The position numbers were made by a program, and so were the translations under genes. Shown piece after piece: positions 1-8,069 of a stretch of DNA of 64,000 bases (position 1 is its first letter; each line of letters starts with the position of its first letter). Below the pieces are notes generated by a model, which was not told the DNA's origin, did no database searches, and saw only the letters and a program-made list of their open reading frames with translations. The stretch spans positions 1-64,000 of the forward strand of contig NZ_FNBU01000002.1 of assembly GCF_900102435.1 (NCBI RefSeq). The letters are read 5' to 3'. Source of the DNA: Sporolituus thermophilus DSM 23256. Its GTDB lineage: Bacteria; Bacillota; Negativicutes; Sporomusales; Thermosinaceae.

Positions 1-231
1 TTTTCGGCAAACTACCCAGCCAGGACGAAGCATCTTATCTTGTTTGATCAGCTGGTCCATTTTTTCTAAAACCGCCTTGACGATCGTGCGCCCTACGTCA
101 TGTAGTTTATTTTGTAACAGCCGCTCAAATTTCTGAAAATCCATCTCATACAATAAACGCTCAAATTCTTTCTCGTCTTCTCCCAACTTCGAAAGGATAA
201 CCTCTTTGATATATCGAATAAATACTGTCAT
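1..231 (-). CDS. ISLre2-family (UPF0236) transposase, N-terminal part, runs off the left edge
   Basis: The first 77 codons are visible, from ATG at 231 to the window edge with no stop. The peptide begins MTVFIRYIKEVI, continues through a charged helical region rich in L, E and K, and reaches LIKQDKMLRPGWVVCRK at the edge. This start and the helical N-terminus followed by a W-V-V-x-R/K segment resemble UPF0236/ISLre2 transposases; it is a recognition by eye, with the DDE-like core outside the window. The Shine-Dalgarno sequence GGGGTG lies about 8 nt before the ATG. It follows rnjA in the same direction, where the Bacillus-type order would continue with other core genes, so an insertion has broken the conserved order here. 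Confidence 0.7.
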   Translation of the reverse strand, partial: MTVFIRYIKEVILSKLGEDEKEFERLLYEMDFQKFERLLQNKLHDVGRTIVKAVLEKMDQLIKQDKMLRPGWVVCRK

Positions 232-295
232 GAAGACATCACCCCTGGGTAATCTTTTTGGATTACTCATCCCGTCGAAGGATGGTGATGTCTTC
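232..295 (-). repeat. Inverted repeat in front of the transposase start
   Basis: A perfect 12-bp inverted repeat, GAAGACATCACC at 232-243 and GGTGATGTCTTC at 284-295, encloses a smaller hairpin (GTAATC 249-254 with GATTAC 261-266). In minus-strand RNA the arm next to the ATG contains part of the Shine-Dalgarno sequence, so folding would hide the ribosome-binding site. It may be part of the insertion-sequence end. The outer boundary of the element is not visible; it probably lies somewhere between 300 and 411. Confidence 0.6.
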
Positions 296-411
296 TTCTT
301 TTTTCTTCCTCAAAAATCCTACAGTAATTTTACACTAACATTTTTATGGATTCTATAAGCGAAGTTTATGCTATACAAAACCGAACCAGAACTAAATTAC
401 CGTATGGTGCT

Positions 412-2076
412 TTAAACTTCCATAATAATCGGCAAAATCATCGGACGACGCCGCGTGCGTTCATAAAGAAATTTACCAAGGACATCACGTACATTGGACT
501 TGATACTGGCCCATTCGGTCACGCCATTGAGCTCGCACCTTTCCAAGGTTTGGCGAACTTTTTCTTTAGCTTCATCCATCAACTGTTCTGACTCACGCAC
601 GTACACAAAACCTCTGGAAACAATGTCTGGACCGGCCAAAATCGAGCCGCGTTGTTTATCCATGGTAACAACCATGACAAGAATTCCGTCCTGCGATAAC
701 TGCCGACGGTCTCTGAGGACAATATTACCCACGTCGCCAACACCGAGACCATCGACCAGTACTTTTCCGGCTGTAATTTTACCGGCAATGCAGCCCTTCT
801 CACGAGTAAACTCCAATACACTGCCGTTTTCGGTAACAAAAATATTCTCTTTAGGTATCCCCAATTCCTGAGCCAGCTTAGCGTGTTTAATAAGATGGCG
901 ATATTCTCCATGTACAGGTACAAAAAACTTCGGCCGGATTAGGTTGTGCATAAGTTTCAGTTCTTCTTGACTGGCATGACCGGAAACGTGAATGCCAGAT
1001 GTCGCTTCATATACTACATCTGCTCCCTGGCGGAATAAATAATCAACAGTTCTGGCCACCAATTTTTCGTTTCCGGGAATGGGCGTAGCCGATATAATAA
1101 CCGTATCTCCCGGCATAATTTCTACTTTTTTATGATCAGACATGGCCATACGGGTGAGAGCGGACATCGGTTCACCCTGGCTGCCGGTAGTTATGATGAC
1201 AATACTTGAGGGCGGATAATTATTTATTTCATCAATATCAATAAGTACTCCTTCGGGAACGCGCAAATAGCCTAATTCCAACGCAATATTGACCACATTG
1301 ATCATGCTTCGTCCCAGAATCGCTACTTTACGCTTATACTTACAGGCCGTGTCAATAGCTTGCTGGATACGGTGAACATTGGAAGAAAAGGTTGCAATAA
1401 TAATACGCTCGCGAGTGGTACGAAACGTTTCGTCAAAAGTCATGCCTACCGAGCGCTCACTAGGCGTGTAACCGGGTCTTTCAGCATTGGTACTGTCGGC
1501 CAGCAGGACTAGTACCCCCTGATCCCCTAATTCGGCAAACTTGTGAAAATCTGTAACTTTACCATCCACTGGCGTTTGGTCTAGCTTAAAGTCGCCCGTG
1601 TGGACGATAGTACCGATAGGTGTTTTGATGGATAGTGCCACAGCGTCGGCGATACTGTGACTCACGCGGATGAAACCAACTTTAAAGATACCGATATCGA
1701 TTTGGTCGCCTGGCTTTACCGGTATTAATTTTTCTCCGGCTACATTGTTTTCTCGTAGCCGTCCTTCCAAAATGCCCAGCGTTAATGGCGTGCCGTATAC
1801 CGGGACATTTAGCTGCTTAAGGACATACGGAAGAGCCCCAATATGGTCTTCGTGCCCATGAGTCAGAACGATAGCCCGGACAAAATCCTTGTTTTCCAAA
1901 AGGTAGGTAATGTCTGGAATGACCAGATCAATACCCAGCATATCGTCTTCGGGAAACGCCAGCCCAGAATCTATCACCAGAATATCGTCACCATAGCGGA
2001 TGACTGTCATGTTTTTGCCGATTTCCCCTAAACCGCCAAGCGGAATAATTTGAATTTTCTGCGGTTGTTTGGCCAA
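412..2076 (-). CDS. rnjA: Ribonuclease J
   Basis: 554-residue metallo-beta-lactamase/beta-CASP ribonuclease with 5'-to-3' exo- and endonuclease activity, used for mRNA turnover and rRNA maturation in the cytoplasm. The zinc motif HGHEDH is at residues 73-78, a further metal-binding HTGDF motif is near residue 160, and the beta-CASP motif SGHAS is in the second half; the length is normal for RNase J. It starts with TTG at 2076, preceded by GGAGGTG. It has its own promoter and follows dapA, the position of rnjB in Bacillus. With only one RNase J in view, J1 and J2 cannot be told apart. Confidence 0.95.
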   Translation of the reverse strand: MAKQPQKIQIIPLGGLGEIGKNMTVIRYGDDILVIDSGLAFPEDDMLGIDLVIPDITYLLENKDFVRAIVLTHGHEDHIGALPYVLKQLNVPVYGTPLTLGILEGRLRENNVAGEKLIPVKPGDQIDIGIFKVGFIRVSHSIADAVALSIKTPIGTIVHTGDFKLDQTPVDGKVTDFHKFAELGDQGVLVLLADSTNAERPGYTPSERSVGMTFDETFRTTRERIIIATFSSNVHRIQQAIDTACKYKRKVAILGRSMINVVNIALELGYLRVPEGVLIDIDEINNYPPSSIVIITTGSQGEPMSALTRMAMSDHKKVEIMPGDTVIISATPIPGNEKLVARTVDYLFRQGADVVYEATSGIHVSGHASQEELKLMHNLIRPKFFVPVHGEYRHLIKHAKLAQELGIPKENIFVTENGSVLEFTREKGCIAGKITAGKVLVDGLGVGDVGNIVLRDRRQLSQDGILVMVVTMDKQRGSILAGPDIVSRGFVYVRESEQLMDEAKEKVRQTLERCELNGVTEWASIKSNVRDVLGKFLYERTRRRPMILPIIMEV

Positions 2077-2169
2077 AAAAAGCTACACCTCCAAGATATT
2101 CCAATCAATTATTATCCGCCGCCCACTAAGTAAAAATAAAAATACGCCCGTTCCATCCACTTGGTTTTC

Positions 2170-2198
2170 ATTATACAATATTTGCTAGCATATAACAA
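2170..2198 (-). promoter_or_regulatory. Sigma-A-type promoter of rnjA
   Basis: On the minus strand, TTGTTA (2193-2198) is followed after 17 nt by a perfect TATAAT (2170-2175). It lies about 95 nt before the rnjA TTG start and downstream of the dapA terminator. Confidence 0.75.
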
Positions 2199-2252
2199 GT
2201 AGAAAACCTTGTGCCTACGGTTATTATACGCAAATCCCCCTCAGCAATACAA

Positions 2253-2279
2253 ACCGCTCATCTCAAAGAGATGAGCGGT
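2253..2279 (-). terminator. Terminator after dapA
   Basis: Perfect 12-bp stem (ACCGCTCATCTC with GAGATGAGCGGT) and a 3-nt loop, followed on the minus strand by TTTGTATT. The U-tract is modest, but a second T-tract on the other side could make it bidirectional. It closes the dapB-asd-dapG-dapA operon. Confidence 0.75.
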
Positions 2280-2300
2280 CAATGTTTTTACCATCCGTAT

Positions 2301-3185
2301 TTATACCAGAACGCCTAAATCCCGCATGGCCTTTTGGATTTGTTCCCGTTCCGCTACCGTCGGTGGAACCAAAGGCAGCCGGAGCGGACCGGCGTTTAGC
2401 CCGATAAGGTTGACGGCTGTTTTAATAGGAATCGGATTGGTCGTTACAAAAATTACCTTAAAGAAAGGCATCAATTCGAGATGAATGGCCTGTGCCTTCG
2501 CCAGATTGCCACTAAAGAAAGCGGCAATCATCTCCTGCATGCGAGTGCCTACGATGTGAGAAGCTACACTGATAATGCCAGCGCCGCCAACGGCCAGTAT
2601 GGGCAAAGTAAGGCTGTCATCGCCGCTGTACACTAAGAAATCACTAGGAGTAATGCGGACAATTTCTGATACTTGATCTAAACTGCCGCTTGCCTCTTTT
2701 ACGGCTACAATGTTTTTGATTTCGGCCAGCCTGGCAATGGTAGCCGGTAAGATATTCGAACCGGTACGTCCGGGAACATTGTAGACAATCAGCGGCAACG
2801 CCGTTTCTTCGGCAATGGCCTTAAAGTGCTGGTAATATCCCTCTTGCGGCGGTTTGTTGTAATATGGGCCGACCAGCATTGCGCCATGAACACCAAGTTT
2901 TTCCGCCTCTTTTGTCAGGGCAATGGACGCGCGCGTATCATTGGAGCCCGTACCGGCAATAACGGTAGCTTTGTCGCCGACAGCTTCCAGAACAGTTGCG
3001 TACAGCTTGATTTTTTCTTCTTTGCTTAATGTTGCCGATTCCCCGGTGCTGCCGGCCACGACCAACCCGTCAGAACCGTTGGCTACAAGATATTTGGCCA
3101 GCTCGGCCGCCGCCTTATAGTTTACGCTGTAGTCATCATTAAACGGCGTCACCATCGCCGTGAGTACCCGCCCGAAGTTTTTCAT
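2301..3185 (-). CDS. dapA: 4-hydroxy-tetrahydrodipicolinate synthase
   Basis: 294 residues. Condenses pyruvate with aspartate semialdehyde, the first step of the lysine/diaminopimelate branch. The Schiff-base lysine is K163 in AVKEASGS, the catalytic tyrosine is Y135 in YNVPGRTG, and the GSTGES loop at residues 45-50 carries the threonine of the proton relay. It is the last gene of dapB-asd-dapG-dapA, 15 nt after dapG, and would be under the lysine riboswitch in front of dapB. The product also feeds dipicolinate for spores. Confidence 0.96.
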   Translation of the reverse strand: MKNFGRVLTAMVTPFNDDYSVNYKAAAELAKYLVANGSDGLVVAGSTGESATLSKEEKIKLYATVLEAVGDKATVIAGTGSNDTRASIALTKEAEKLGVHGAMLVGPYYNKPPQEGYYQHFKAIAEETALPLIVYNVPGRTGSNILPATIARLAEIKNIVAVKEASGSLDQVSEIVRITPSDFLVYSGDDSLTLPILAVGGAGIISVASHIVGTRMQEMIAAFFSGNLAKAQAIHLELMPFFKVIFVTTNPIPIKTAVNLIGLNAGPLRLPLVPPTVAEREQIQKAMRDLGVLV

Positions 3186-3200
3186 AAAATTCCCTCCTCT

Positions 3201-4421
3201 TCAATTCGCCAGACCGAATTTTTCGTGAAGCGCCACTACGGCTTTATTAACATCCGCCTTTTTAACTAAAACGGAAATAGATGTATGCGAATCAACGGTT
3301 TGTAAAATAGGTATATTATTCCTGGACAAGGCTTCGACAAAGCTGGCCATTACCCCCGGTACTTCCCGCATACCACCGCCGACCACCGAAACTTTGGCAC
3401 AGTCACCGACCATCTCCACGGCATAACCCAGACTGCGCAACTTGGCAGCTGCTTTTTCTGCCACATCTTCCATAACCGTAAACATAATTTGCCCAGGATG
3501 GACATTGATTAGGTCAACACTGATGCCACTGTCGGCCATGGCCTTAAACACTTTGAAGCTCTCATTGTGGGTGGTGGCTGCATCCAAAGTAATTTTGATC
3601 TGCGCAATATTCGGCAGGTACGTTACGCCGGTAGCCACTTTATCTGCAACGGCTGTTTCCTGCGTGTCGCCTTTTGCTGTGCTCGTTATTAAGGTGCCGG
3701 GAGCGTTAGAAAAAGTAGATTTAACCACTAACGGTATGTTTTTTTGCATTGCGATTTCCACGGCCCGCGGATGAATGACTTTTGCTCCCTGATGCGCTAA
3801 CTGGCACACTTCGGCGTAAGTAATGGAATCTAAAATTTTAGCGTTGGTCACTATGCGCGGATCAGCAGTCATGATTCCGTCGACATCTGTGTATATCTCA
3901 ACCATTTCGGCATTGAGAGCCGCTCCCAAAGCCGCCGCCGTAGTATCACTTCCTCCCCGCCCAAGCGTCGTGAATTCACCGTCGACAGTAACGCCCTGAA
4001 AGCCGCAAACCACTGGCGTTTTGCCCATCCTGAGCAAGCCCATCAATCGTGAAGGATCAACTTTTAAAATTCGACTGTTATTGAAATTATTATCGGTAAT
4101 AACACCGGCCTGACCGCCGGTCAGCATGACCGCATCAATACCAGCTGCTTGCAGCGTGCCTGTCATGACTACCGCGGAGATGATTTCACCGCAATACATA
4201 ATCAGATCTAGTTCGCGGGCAGCAATATGTTTGTATGCGGAGCGGGCAAGGTCAATCAGGGTATCGGTAGCATAATGGTCCCCTTTCCGCCCCATAGCGG
4301 AAACCACTACGACAGGACTAAACCCTTGCTCCATTGCGCTGTGAATTTTTTGGACAACAAGTTCTCTAACCTGGGAGGATGCGACCGAAGTCCCTCCAAA
4401 TTTTTGCACAATTATACGCAT
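3201..4421 (-). CDS. dapG: Aspartate kinase, DapG type
   Basis: 406 residues. Phosphorylates aspartate, the entry to the lysine, threonine and methionine pathways. The N-terminal amino-acid kinase domain has KFGGTS at residues 7-12 and a GRGGSDTTA loop in the middle; the last ~140 residues form tandem ACT regulatory domains. The dapG-dapA order matches Bacillus, where DapG is the diaminopimelate-sensitive isozyme, so the dapG name rests on context. A lysC-type isozyme cannot be excluded from sequence alone. Confidence 0.92.
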   Translation of the reverse strand: MRIIVQKFGGTSVASSQVRELVVQKIHSAMEQGFSPVVVVSAMGRKGDHYATDTLIDLARSAYKHIAARELDLIMYCGEIISAVVMTGTLQAAGIDAVMLTGGQAGVITDNNFNNSRILKVDPSRLMGLLRMGKTPVVCGFQGVTVDGEFTTLGRGGSDTTAAALGAALNAEMVEIYTDVDGIMTADPRIVTNAKILDSITYAEVCQLAHQGAKVIHPRAVEIAMQKNIPLVVKSTFSNAPGTLITSTAKGDTQETAVADKVATGVTYLPNIAQIKITLDAATTHNESFKVFKAMADSGISVDLINVHPGQIMFTVMEDVAEKAAAKLRSLGYAVEMVGDCAKVSVVGGGMREVPGVMASFVEALSRNNIPILQTVDSHTSISVLVKKADVNKAVVALHEKFGLAN

Positions 4422-4431
4422 CCGTCACACC

Positions 4432-5460
4432 TCATACTAATTTATGGTCAATCATGTACTCAGCAATTTGCAAGGCATTTAGGGCCGCTCCTTTGCGGAT
4501 TTGATCCCCCACTACCCACATGTTGAGCCCATAAGTGACCGACTTATCGGGGCGAAGCCTGCCGACAAACACTTCATCGCGATTAGATGTATAAAGTGGC
4601 ATTGGATAGAGCATTTCGGCGGGGTCATCCTGCACGATAACACCGGGAAAAGCGGCAAGGGCACTGCGTGCTTCCTCAACCGAGAGCGGCCCCGCTAATT
4701 CTAGGTTAATGGCTTCGGAATGACTGCGGTAAACAGGTACGCGAACCGTTGTAGCCGTAATGGCAATGCTATAATCGTTGAAAATTTTATGGGTTTCATG
4801 AACCATTTTCATTTCTTCTTTAGTGTAACCGTCTTCAACGAAAACATCAATCTGCGGTATCAGGTTAAAAGCAATCTGGTAGTGTTTGGGCAGGCTAGCG
4901 CTAGGCAGGATACGAGCCTCGACCGGGCGGTCTTCCATTATTGCCTTTACCTGGTCGGTTAATTCGTCGATAGCCTCTTTGCCGGCTCCGGAAACAGCCT
5001 GATAAGTAGAAACAACAACCCGTTTGATTTTTACTCGGTCGTAAATCGGTTTTAAGGCCATAGCCATAATAATCGTCGAGCAGTTTGGGTTGGCAATAAT
5101 GCCTCTGTGATTTTTAATTGCTTCCGGATTTACTTCCGGGACAACAAGCGGTACATCGGGATCCATCCGGAAAGTGCTGGAATTGTCTATCACGACGGCG
5201 CCAGCTTTAACGGCTTCCGGAGCAAAAACCTTGCTGGCCGGTCCCCCGGCAAAAAGAGCAATTTGCACGTCTTTGAACGATTCGGCTTTTGCTTCTTCGA
5301 CAGTATATGTTTCGCCCAAAACTTGCATCTGTTTGCCGGCAGACCTTTCGGAAGCAAGTAATTTTAACTTCCCCACCGGAAACTTACGCTCTTCAATTAG
5401 CTTAATAAATTCCTGTCCTACCGCACCGGTCGCTCCCAAGATTGCAACATTGTATTTCAT
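4432..5460 (-). CDS. asd: Aspartate-semialdehyde dehydrogenase
   Basis: 342 residues. NADPH-dependent reduction of aspartyl phosphate to the semialdehyde. The Rossmann GATGAVG motif is at residues 9-15 and the catalytic cysteine is C127 in NPNCST. It begins with ATG 24 nt after dapB and ends 10 nt before dapG, consistent with one transcript. Confidence 0.96.
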   Translation of the reverse strand: MKYNVAILGATGAVGQEFIKLIEERKFPVGKLKLLASERSAGKQMQVLGETYTVEEAKAESFKDVQIALFAGGPASKVFAPEAVKAGAVVIDNSSTFRMDPDVPLVVPEVNPEAIKNHRGIIANPNCSTIIMAMALKPIYDRVKIKRVVVSTYQAVSGAGKEAIDELTDQVKAIMEDRPVEARILPSASLPKHYQIAFNLIPQIDVFVEDGYTKEEMKMVHETHKIFNDYSIAITATTVRVPVYRSHSEAINLELAGPLSVEEARSALAAFPGVIVQDDPAEMLYPMPLYTSNRDEVFVGRLRPDKSVTYGLNMWVVGDQIRKGAALNALQIAEYMIDHKLV

Positions 5461-5484
5461 AACTCTCGCCTCCTATTACTCAGT

Positions 5485-6279
5485 TCACTTCATAATGTTT
5501 TCCAGTCCGTAGACAAGTCCGTCGACGGTTAAAACCCGCTTGCACGCCAACAACACACCCGGCATGAAAGACTCACGGGAAATGGAATCATGGCGAATCG
5601 TTAACGTCTGCCCAAGACCACCGAAGATAACCTCTTGATGAGCCACATATCCGGGCAGTCGCACACTATGGATACGAATGCCTTCAAAATTGCCGCCACG
5701 GGAACCAGCCAGTTTTTCCACCTCGGCAGGATGTCCCTGATGCATACTGCCACGGTTCTGCATGATTAGCTCGGCCGTTCGCAGCGCTGTTCCTGACGGT
5801 GCATCCAGTTTTTGGTCGTGGTGCAGCTCAATAATTTCCACATGGGGGAAATATTTCGCAGCTTCCTGCGCCAGTTGCATCATAAGCACTGCGCCCACGG
5901 AAAAATTCGGGGAAATAATCGCATTTACACGACTTTGCTTGCATAATTCCCTTACTTCAGACACATCGGCCTCGCTAAGACCGGTAGTGCCGACTACGGG
6001 ACAAACACCGTTTTTAATTGCGATACGGATATTGTTCATTACCGTATCGGGGTTTGTAAAATCAACCATAACCTGGGGTTTGGTTTCGTTAATGACCGTT
6101 TGCAGGTCGTTGCCAACGGTTACACCTATTTTGCCTGCACCGATCAGTTCACCGACATCATCAAAATTGGACTTGATGTCTACCGCACCTACAATGCTGA
6201 GTTGTTCGTCCCTATGTACTGCCTTCAAAACTTCGCGACCCATCTTCCCATAAGCTCCACACACCATTACCCGAATCAT
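5485..6279 (-). CDS. dapB: 4-hydroxy-tetrahydrodipicolinate reductase
   Basis: 264 residues. Reduces the DapA product with NAD(P)H. The N-terminal Rossmann motif is CGAYGKMG; the catalytic region ELHHDQKLDAPSGTA spans residues 151-165 with H153, H154 and K157. It is the first gene of the operon, with AGGAGGTG before the ATG and the lysine riboswitch terminator a few nucleotides further upstream. In Bacillus the matching position next to asd is held by the dipicolinate synthase genes spoVFAB, which are absent here. Confidence 0.96.
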   Translation of the reverse strand: MIRVMVCGAYGKMGREVLKAVHRDEQLSIVGAVDIKSNFDDVGELIGAGKIGVTVGNDLQTVINETKPQVMVDFTNPDTVMNNIRIAIKNGVCPVVGTTGLSEADVSEVRELCKQSRVNAIISPNFSVGAVLMMQLAQEAAKYFPHVEIIELHHDQKLDAPSGTALRTAELIMQNRGSMHQGHPAEVEKLAGSRGGNFEGIRIHSVRLPGYVAHQEVIFGGLGQTLTIRHDSISRESFMPGVLLACKRVLTVDGLVYGLENIMK

Positions 6280-6307
6280 TACCTTTCACCTCCTATAAAA
6301 ATAAGAA

Positions 6308-6337
6308 GCAGCCGGTGAACGCTATCTCACCGGCTGC
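6308..6337 (-). terminator. Riboswitch-controlled terminator before dapB
   Basis: An 11-bp GC-rich stem (GCAGCCGGTGA with TCACCGGCTGC), loop of 8 nt, followed on the minus strand by TTCTTATTTTTA and then the dapB Shine-Dalgarno sequence. The segment 6320-6328 can instead pair with 6395-6403 in the lysine riboswitch, giving the antiterminator. Confidence 0.85.
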
Positions 6338-6575
6338 CACTAGCAGACAGCCTTAAAGGGAACAAGAAACACTGGTGTTTCCCCGCCCTTAGTTGAGATA
6401 GCGCTCCACCAAAATTAACTTTGGTGACAGTGTTACACCTGTTCGGCGCAACACCAGCACGAAAGCTTGGCACTCTTTCGTACTTCGGCGGTCATCCCTT
6501 TCCTTTCAGATCCTGGACGCCACTCTCCCTGAAAGTACTCTTGAGGACCGCACCTCTACTCACCCTGCGCAGGTT
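6338..6575 (-). promoter_or_regulatory. Lysine riboswitch (L box)
   Basis: Minus-strand RNA carries the conserved L-box blocks in order: AGTAGAGGTGCGG, AAGAGTA, GGGAAAGGGATGACCGCCGAA, a G/U-rich arm GCTGGTGTTGCG, and AACACTGTCAC, closing with GAGCGCTATCTC. The aptamer spans roughly 6395-6572. The 3' closing strand contains GAGATAGCG (plus-strand letters, 6395-6403), complementary for 9 nt to 6320-6328 inside the terminator, so lysine-bound and lysine-free folds are mutually exclusive. Inferred action: high lysine stabilises the aptamer, frees the terminator and stops transcription of dapB-asd-dapG-dapA. Confidence 0.92.
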
Positions 6576-6596
6576 TATTATTCATTTTACGTTCAT

Positions 6597-6624
6597 TGTA
6601 TAATAATGGTTACACCAGTGTCAA
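6597..6624 (-). promoter_or_regulatory. Promoter of the dap operon
   Basis: Minus strand: perfect TTGACA (6619-6624), 16-nt spacer, TATACA (6597-6602). It lies about 20 nt before the first conserved block of the lysine riboswitch. Confidence 0.7.
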
Positions 6625-6652
6625 ACATATTTAAAAAAATTTATTATTTTTC

Positions 6653-7285
6653 CTACCGGGCATTATGACTTTCTACGTCCCGAGCACCATTTTGCCGGAG
6701 AACTTGGGCCGCTTGCTGTACTTTCGTCGCATCAGACCGGATTACCGCTAAAATTCCGCCTTCAGCAACATGCTGCTCATAGCGCCGGCTCACCTCTGCC
6801 GGAATACCCCAGTCGATCAACCCTCCGGCAATACCCCCTGCTACCGCGCCGCTCAATGCCGCGGCAATAGGTCCGGCAGCAACGATCGGTCCAATACCAG
6901 GAATAGCAAGCGCTCCTGCCCCTACCATGAGACCGCCGATCCCACCCAATGTTCCGCCGGTAAGAGCGCCATCGGTAATATCGTCATCAACAAATTCAGT
7001 GTTATTTTGCCTTTTACGTTCTTTGGAGACAACATTGATTTCTTCCGTAGAAAACCCCTGGTTACGCAGTTCGCTTACCGCTTTTTCAGCCTGTTGGTGG
7101 GAATCAAAGACCCCGATAACCATTTTTACATTCTGACCACCGGTGCCAGTTTTAGCGGCTTGACCTTGAACAGCCGATTGTGTCACTGCCTGCGACTGCA
7201 TGGATGTAGTTTGAGTCTTGGCATAACTTGTAACAACATTGTTTGTTGTACCTTGATTTTGTTGATTTGTATTGTTTGGTGCCAT
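6653..7285 (-). CDS. General-stress-17M-like protein with glycine zipper
   Basis: 210 residues. After a low-complexity Q/N/T/A-rich tail (about residues 1-50) comes a domain beginning VIGVFDSHQQAEKAV, which resembles the GSP17M (YflT) family. Then comes a long Gly/Ala stretch (GGTLGGIGGLMVGAGA and AGPIAAALSGAVAGGIAGG) typical of membrane-active glycine zippers, and a C-terminal beta-alpha unit ILAVIRSDATKVQQAAQVL that looks like a second copy of the fold. The start at 7285 is chosen because TTAGGAGGG lies 6 nt before that ATG and overlaps the earlier in-frame ATG. No biochemical role is known to me; stress or envelope association is inference. Confidence 0.7.
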   Translation of the reverse strand: MAPNNTNQQNQGTTNNVVTSYAKTQTTSMQSQAVTQSAVQGQAAKTGTGGQNVKMVIGVFDSHQQAEKAVSELRNQGFSTEEINVVSKERKRQNNTEFVDDDITDGALTGGTLGGIGGLMVGAGALAIPGIGPIVAAGPIAAALSGAVAGGIAGGLIDWGIPAEVSRRYEQHVAEGGILAVIRSDATKVQQAAQVLRQNGARDVESHNAR

Positions 7286-7296
7286 GGTATGCCCTC

Positions 7297-7328
7297 CTAA
7301 CATTAATTGTATTACAATTTAATGTTAG
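7297..7328 (-). repeat. Near-perfect palindrome touching the ribosome-binding site
   Basis: CTAACATTAA...TTAATGTTAG, with inner TTGTA/TACAA, pairs along about 14 bp with one bulged base and a tiny loop. The 3' arm in minus-strand RNA runs directly into the GGAGGG of the downstream stress-like gene. It could be a repressor operator or an RNA hairpin acting on translation; there is no U-tract, so a terminator is unlikely. Confidence 0.6.
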
Positions 7329-7345
7329 TCTTCCCACCATCGCTT

Positions 7346-7642
7346 TTAATATTCGTCTTCGTAACGCTCGCGTCGCATACTACCAGCGTACAGGCGGTCA
7401 ATGGCGTTGTTCAAGTCGACAATAACGACCTCATCGCCAATCCGTTTAATGGCATGCCACGGAATTGTCGAACTCCGGTTGTCACTGAAGAAACTGAATA
7501 ACCCGCCACGGGTAGGTAATATTAGAGCGTTTATCCGCCCGGTTTTACTATCAAAAGTTAATTCACATTCATCAATTATGCCGAGACGGGTACCGTCACC
7601 AAGATTAATTACTTCTTTCCCTGATAGTTCACTTAGACGCAT
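7346..7642 (-). CDS. YlmC/YmxH-family PRC-barrel sporulation protein
   Basis: 98 residues. Short PRC-barrel protein of the YlmC/YmxH type: MRLSELSGKEVINLGDGTRLG, then a TGRINALILP strand and IPWHAIKRIGDEVVIVD. Residues after 85 are an arginine/acidic tail. In Bacillus ymxH lies next to the mlpA-type peptidase gene, and here it lies in the same neighbourhood. The family is limited largely to spore formers; its molecular role is not established. A second member is at 39531-39794. Confidence 0.8.
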   Translation of the reverse strand: MRLSELSGKEVINLGDGTRLGIIDECELTFDSKTGRINALILPTRGGLFSFFSDNRSSTIPWHAIKRIGDEVVIVDLNNAIDRLYAGSMRRERYEDEY

Positions 7643-7663
7643 AGTATCCTCCCTCTATAAGTT

Positions 7664-7981
7664 CTATTTATGTAAAAGAAGGTAGAGTTTTAGAAACAGC
7701 GGCTGAATAATGGCTACGCCCAAGGAAATTAGCGCCAACGGGTCGATAGCGACAGTCAAAAGTCCCACCGTTGAAGGTATTTCCAATTTTAAAAAAGACA
7801 CAAGCATAATCAGTGAAAGATATATTCCGCCTGCGGTCGCCACCAGTTCCTGTACGGCAAGCGAAACCGGCGACGGTTTGGTCTTGTTTTCATCAAGCAT
7901 TTGCCGGAAACGGCACGCCCTAAGCCACAATGACCATGCTATTAGCAGCGTAAGAAGGATAATAAGGCCAATGGCATACAT
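7664..7981 (-). CDS. Small membrane protein of unknown function
   Basis: 105 residues that I do not recognise as a named family. Three hydrophobic segments are visible: about residues 3-18 (IGLIILLTLLIAWSLW), 45-65 (LVATAGGIYLSLIMLVSFL) and 72-95. The loop between the first two is basic and polar. The ATG at 7981 is preceded by a run of seven G. It sits between dut and the ymxH-type gene, and a candidate promoter lies just after the dut terminator. Confidence 0.6.
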   Translation of the reverse strand: MYAIGLIILLTLLIAWSLWLRACRFRQMLDENKTKPSPVSLAVQELVATAGGIYLSLIMLVSFLKLEIPSTVGLLTVAIDPLALISLGVAIIQPLFLKLYLLLHK

Positions 7982-8012
7982 GTAGTCCCCCCCTACATAC
8001 TTCTAACAAATG

Positions 8013-8041
8013 GATATGCAGAGAGACAAAATTTATGTCAA
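8013..8041 (-). promoter_or_regulatory. Candidate promoter for the small membrane protein gene
   Basis: Minus strand TTGACA (8036-8041) and, after 17 nt, CATATC (8013-8018). The -35 is perfect and the -10 is weak (3 of 6). The -35 starts inside the U-tract region of the dut terminator. Confidence 0.35.
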
Positions 8042-8043
8042 AA

Positions 8044-8065
8044 AGAAAAAACGGCCAAATGGCCG
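8044..8065 (-). terminator. Terminator after dut
   Basis: CGGCC-ATTT-GGCCG hairpin followed on the minus strand by TTTTTTC and then more T. It begins 4 nt after the dut stop codon. Confidence 0.75.
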
Positions 8066-8069
8066 CTGT

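Noticed and set aside
579-923. Open frame of 114 codons on the minus strand inside rnjA
   Set aside because: It lies wholly within the strong RNase J gene in another frame and shows no family features.
6421-6603. Plus-strand 60-codon frame in the dapB leader
   Set aside because: The region is fully explained by the lysine riboswitch on the other strand.
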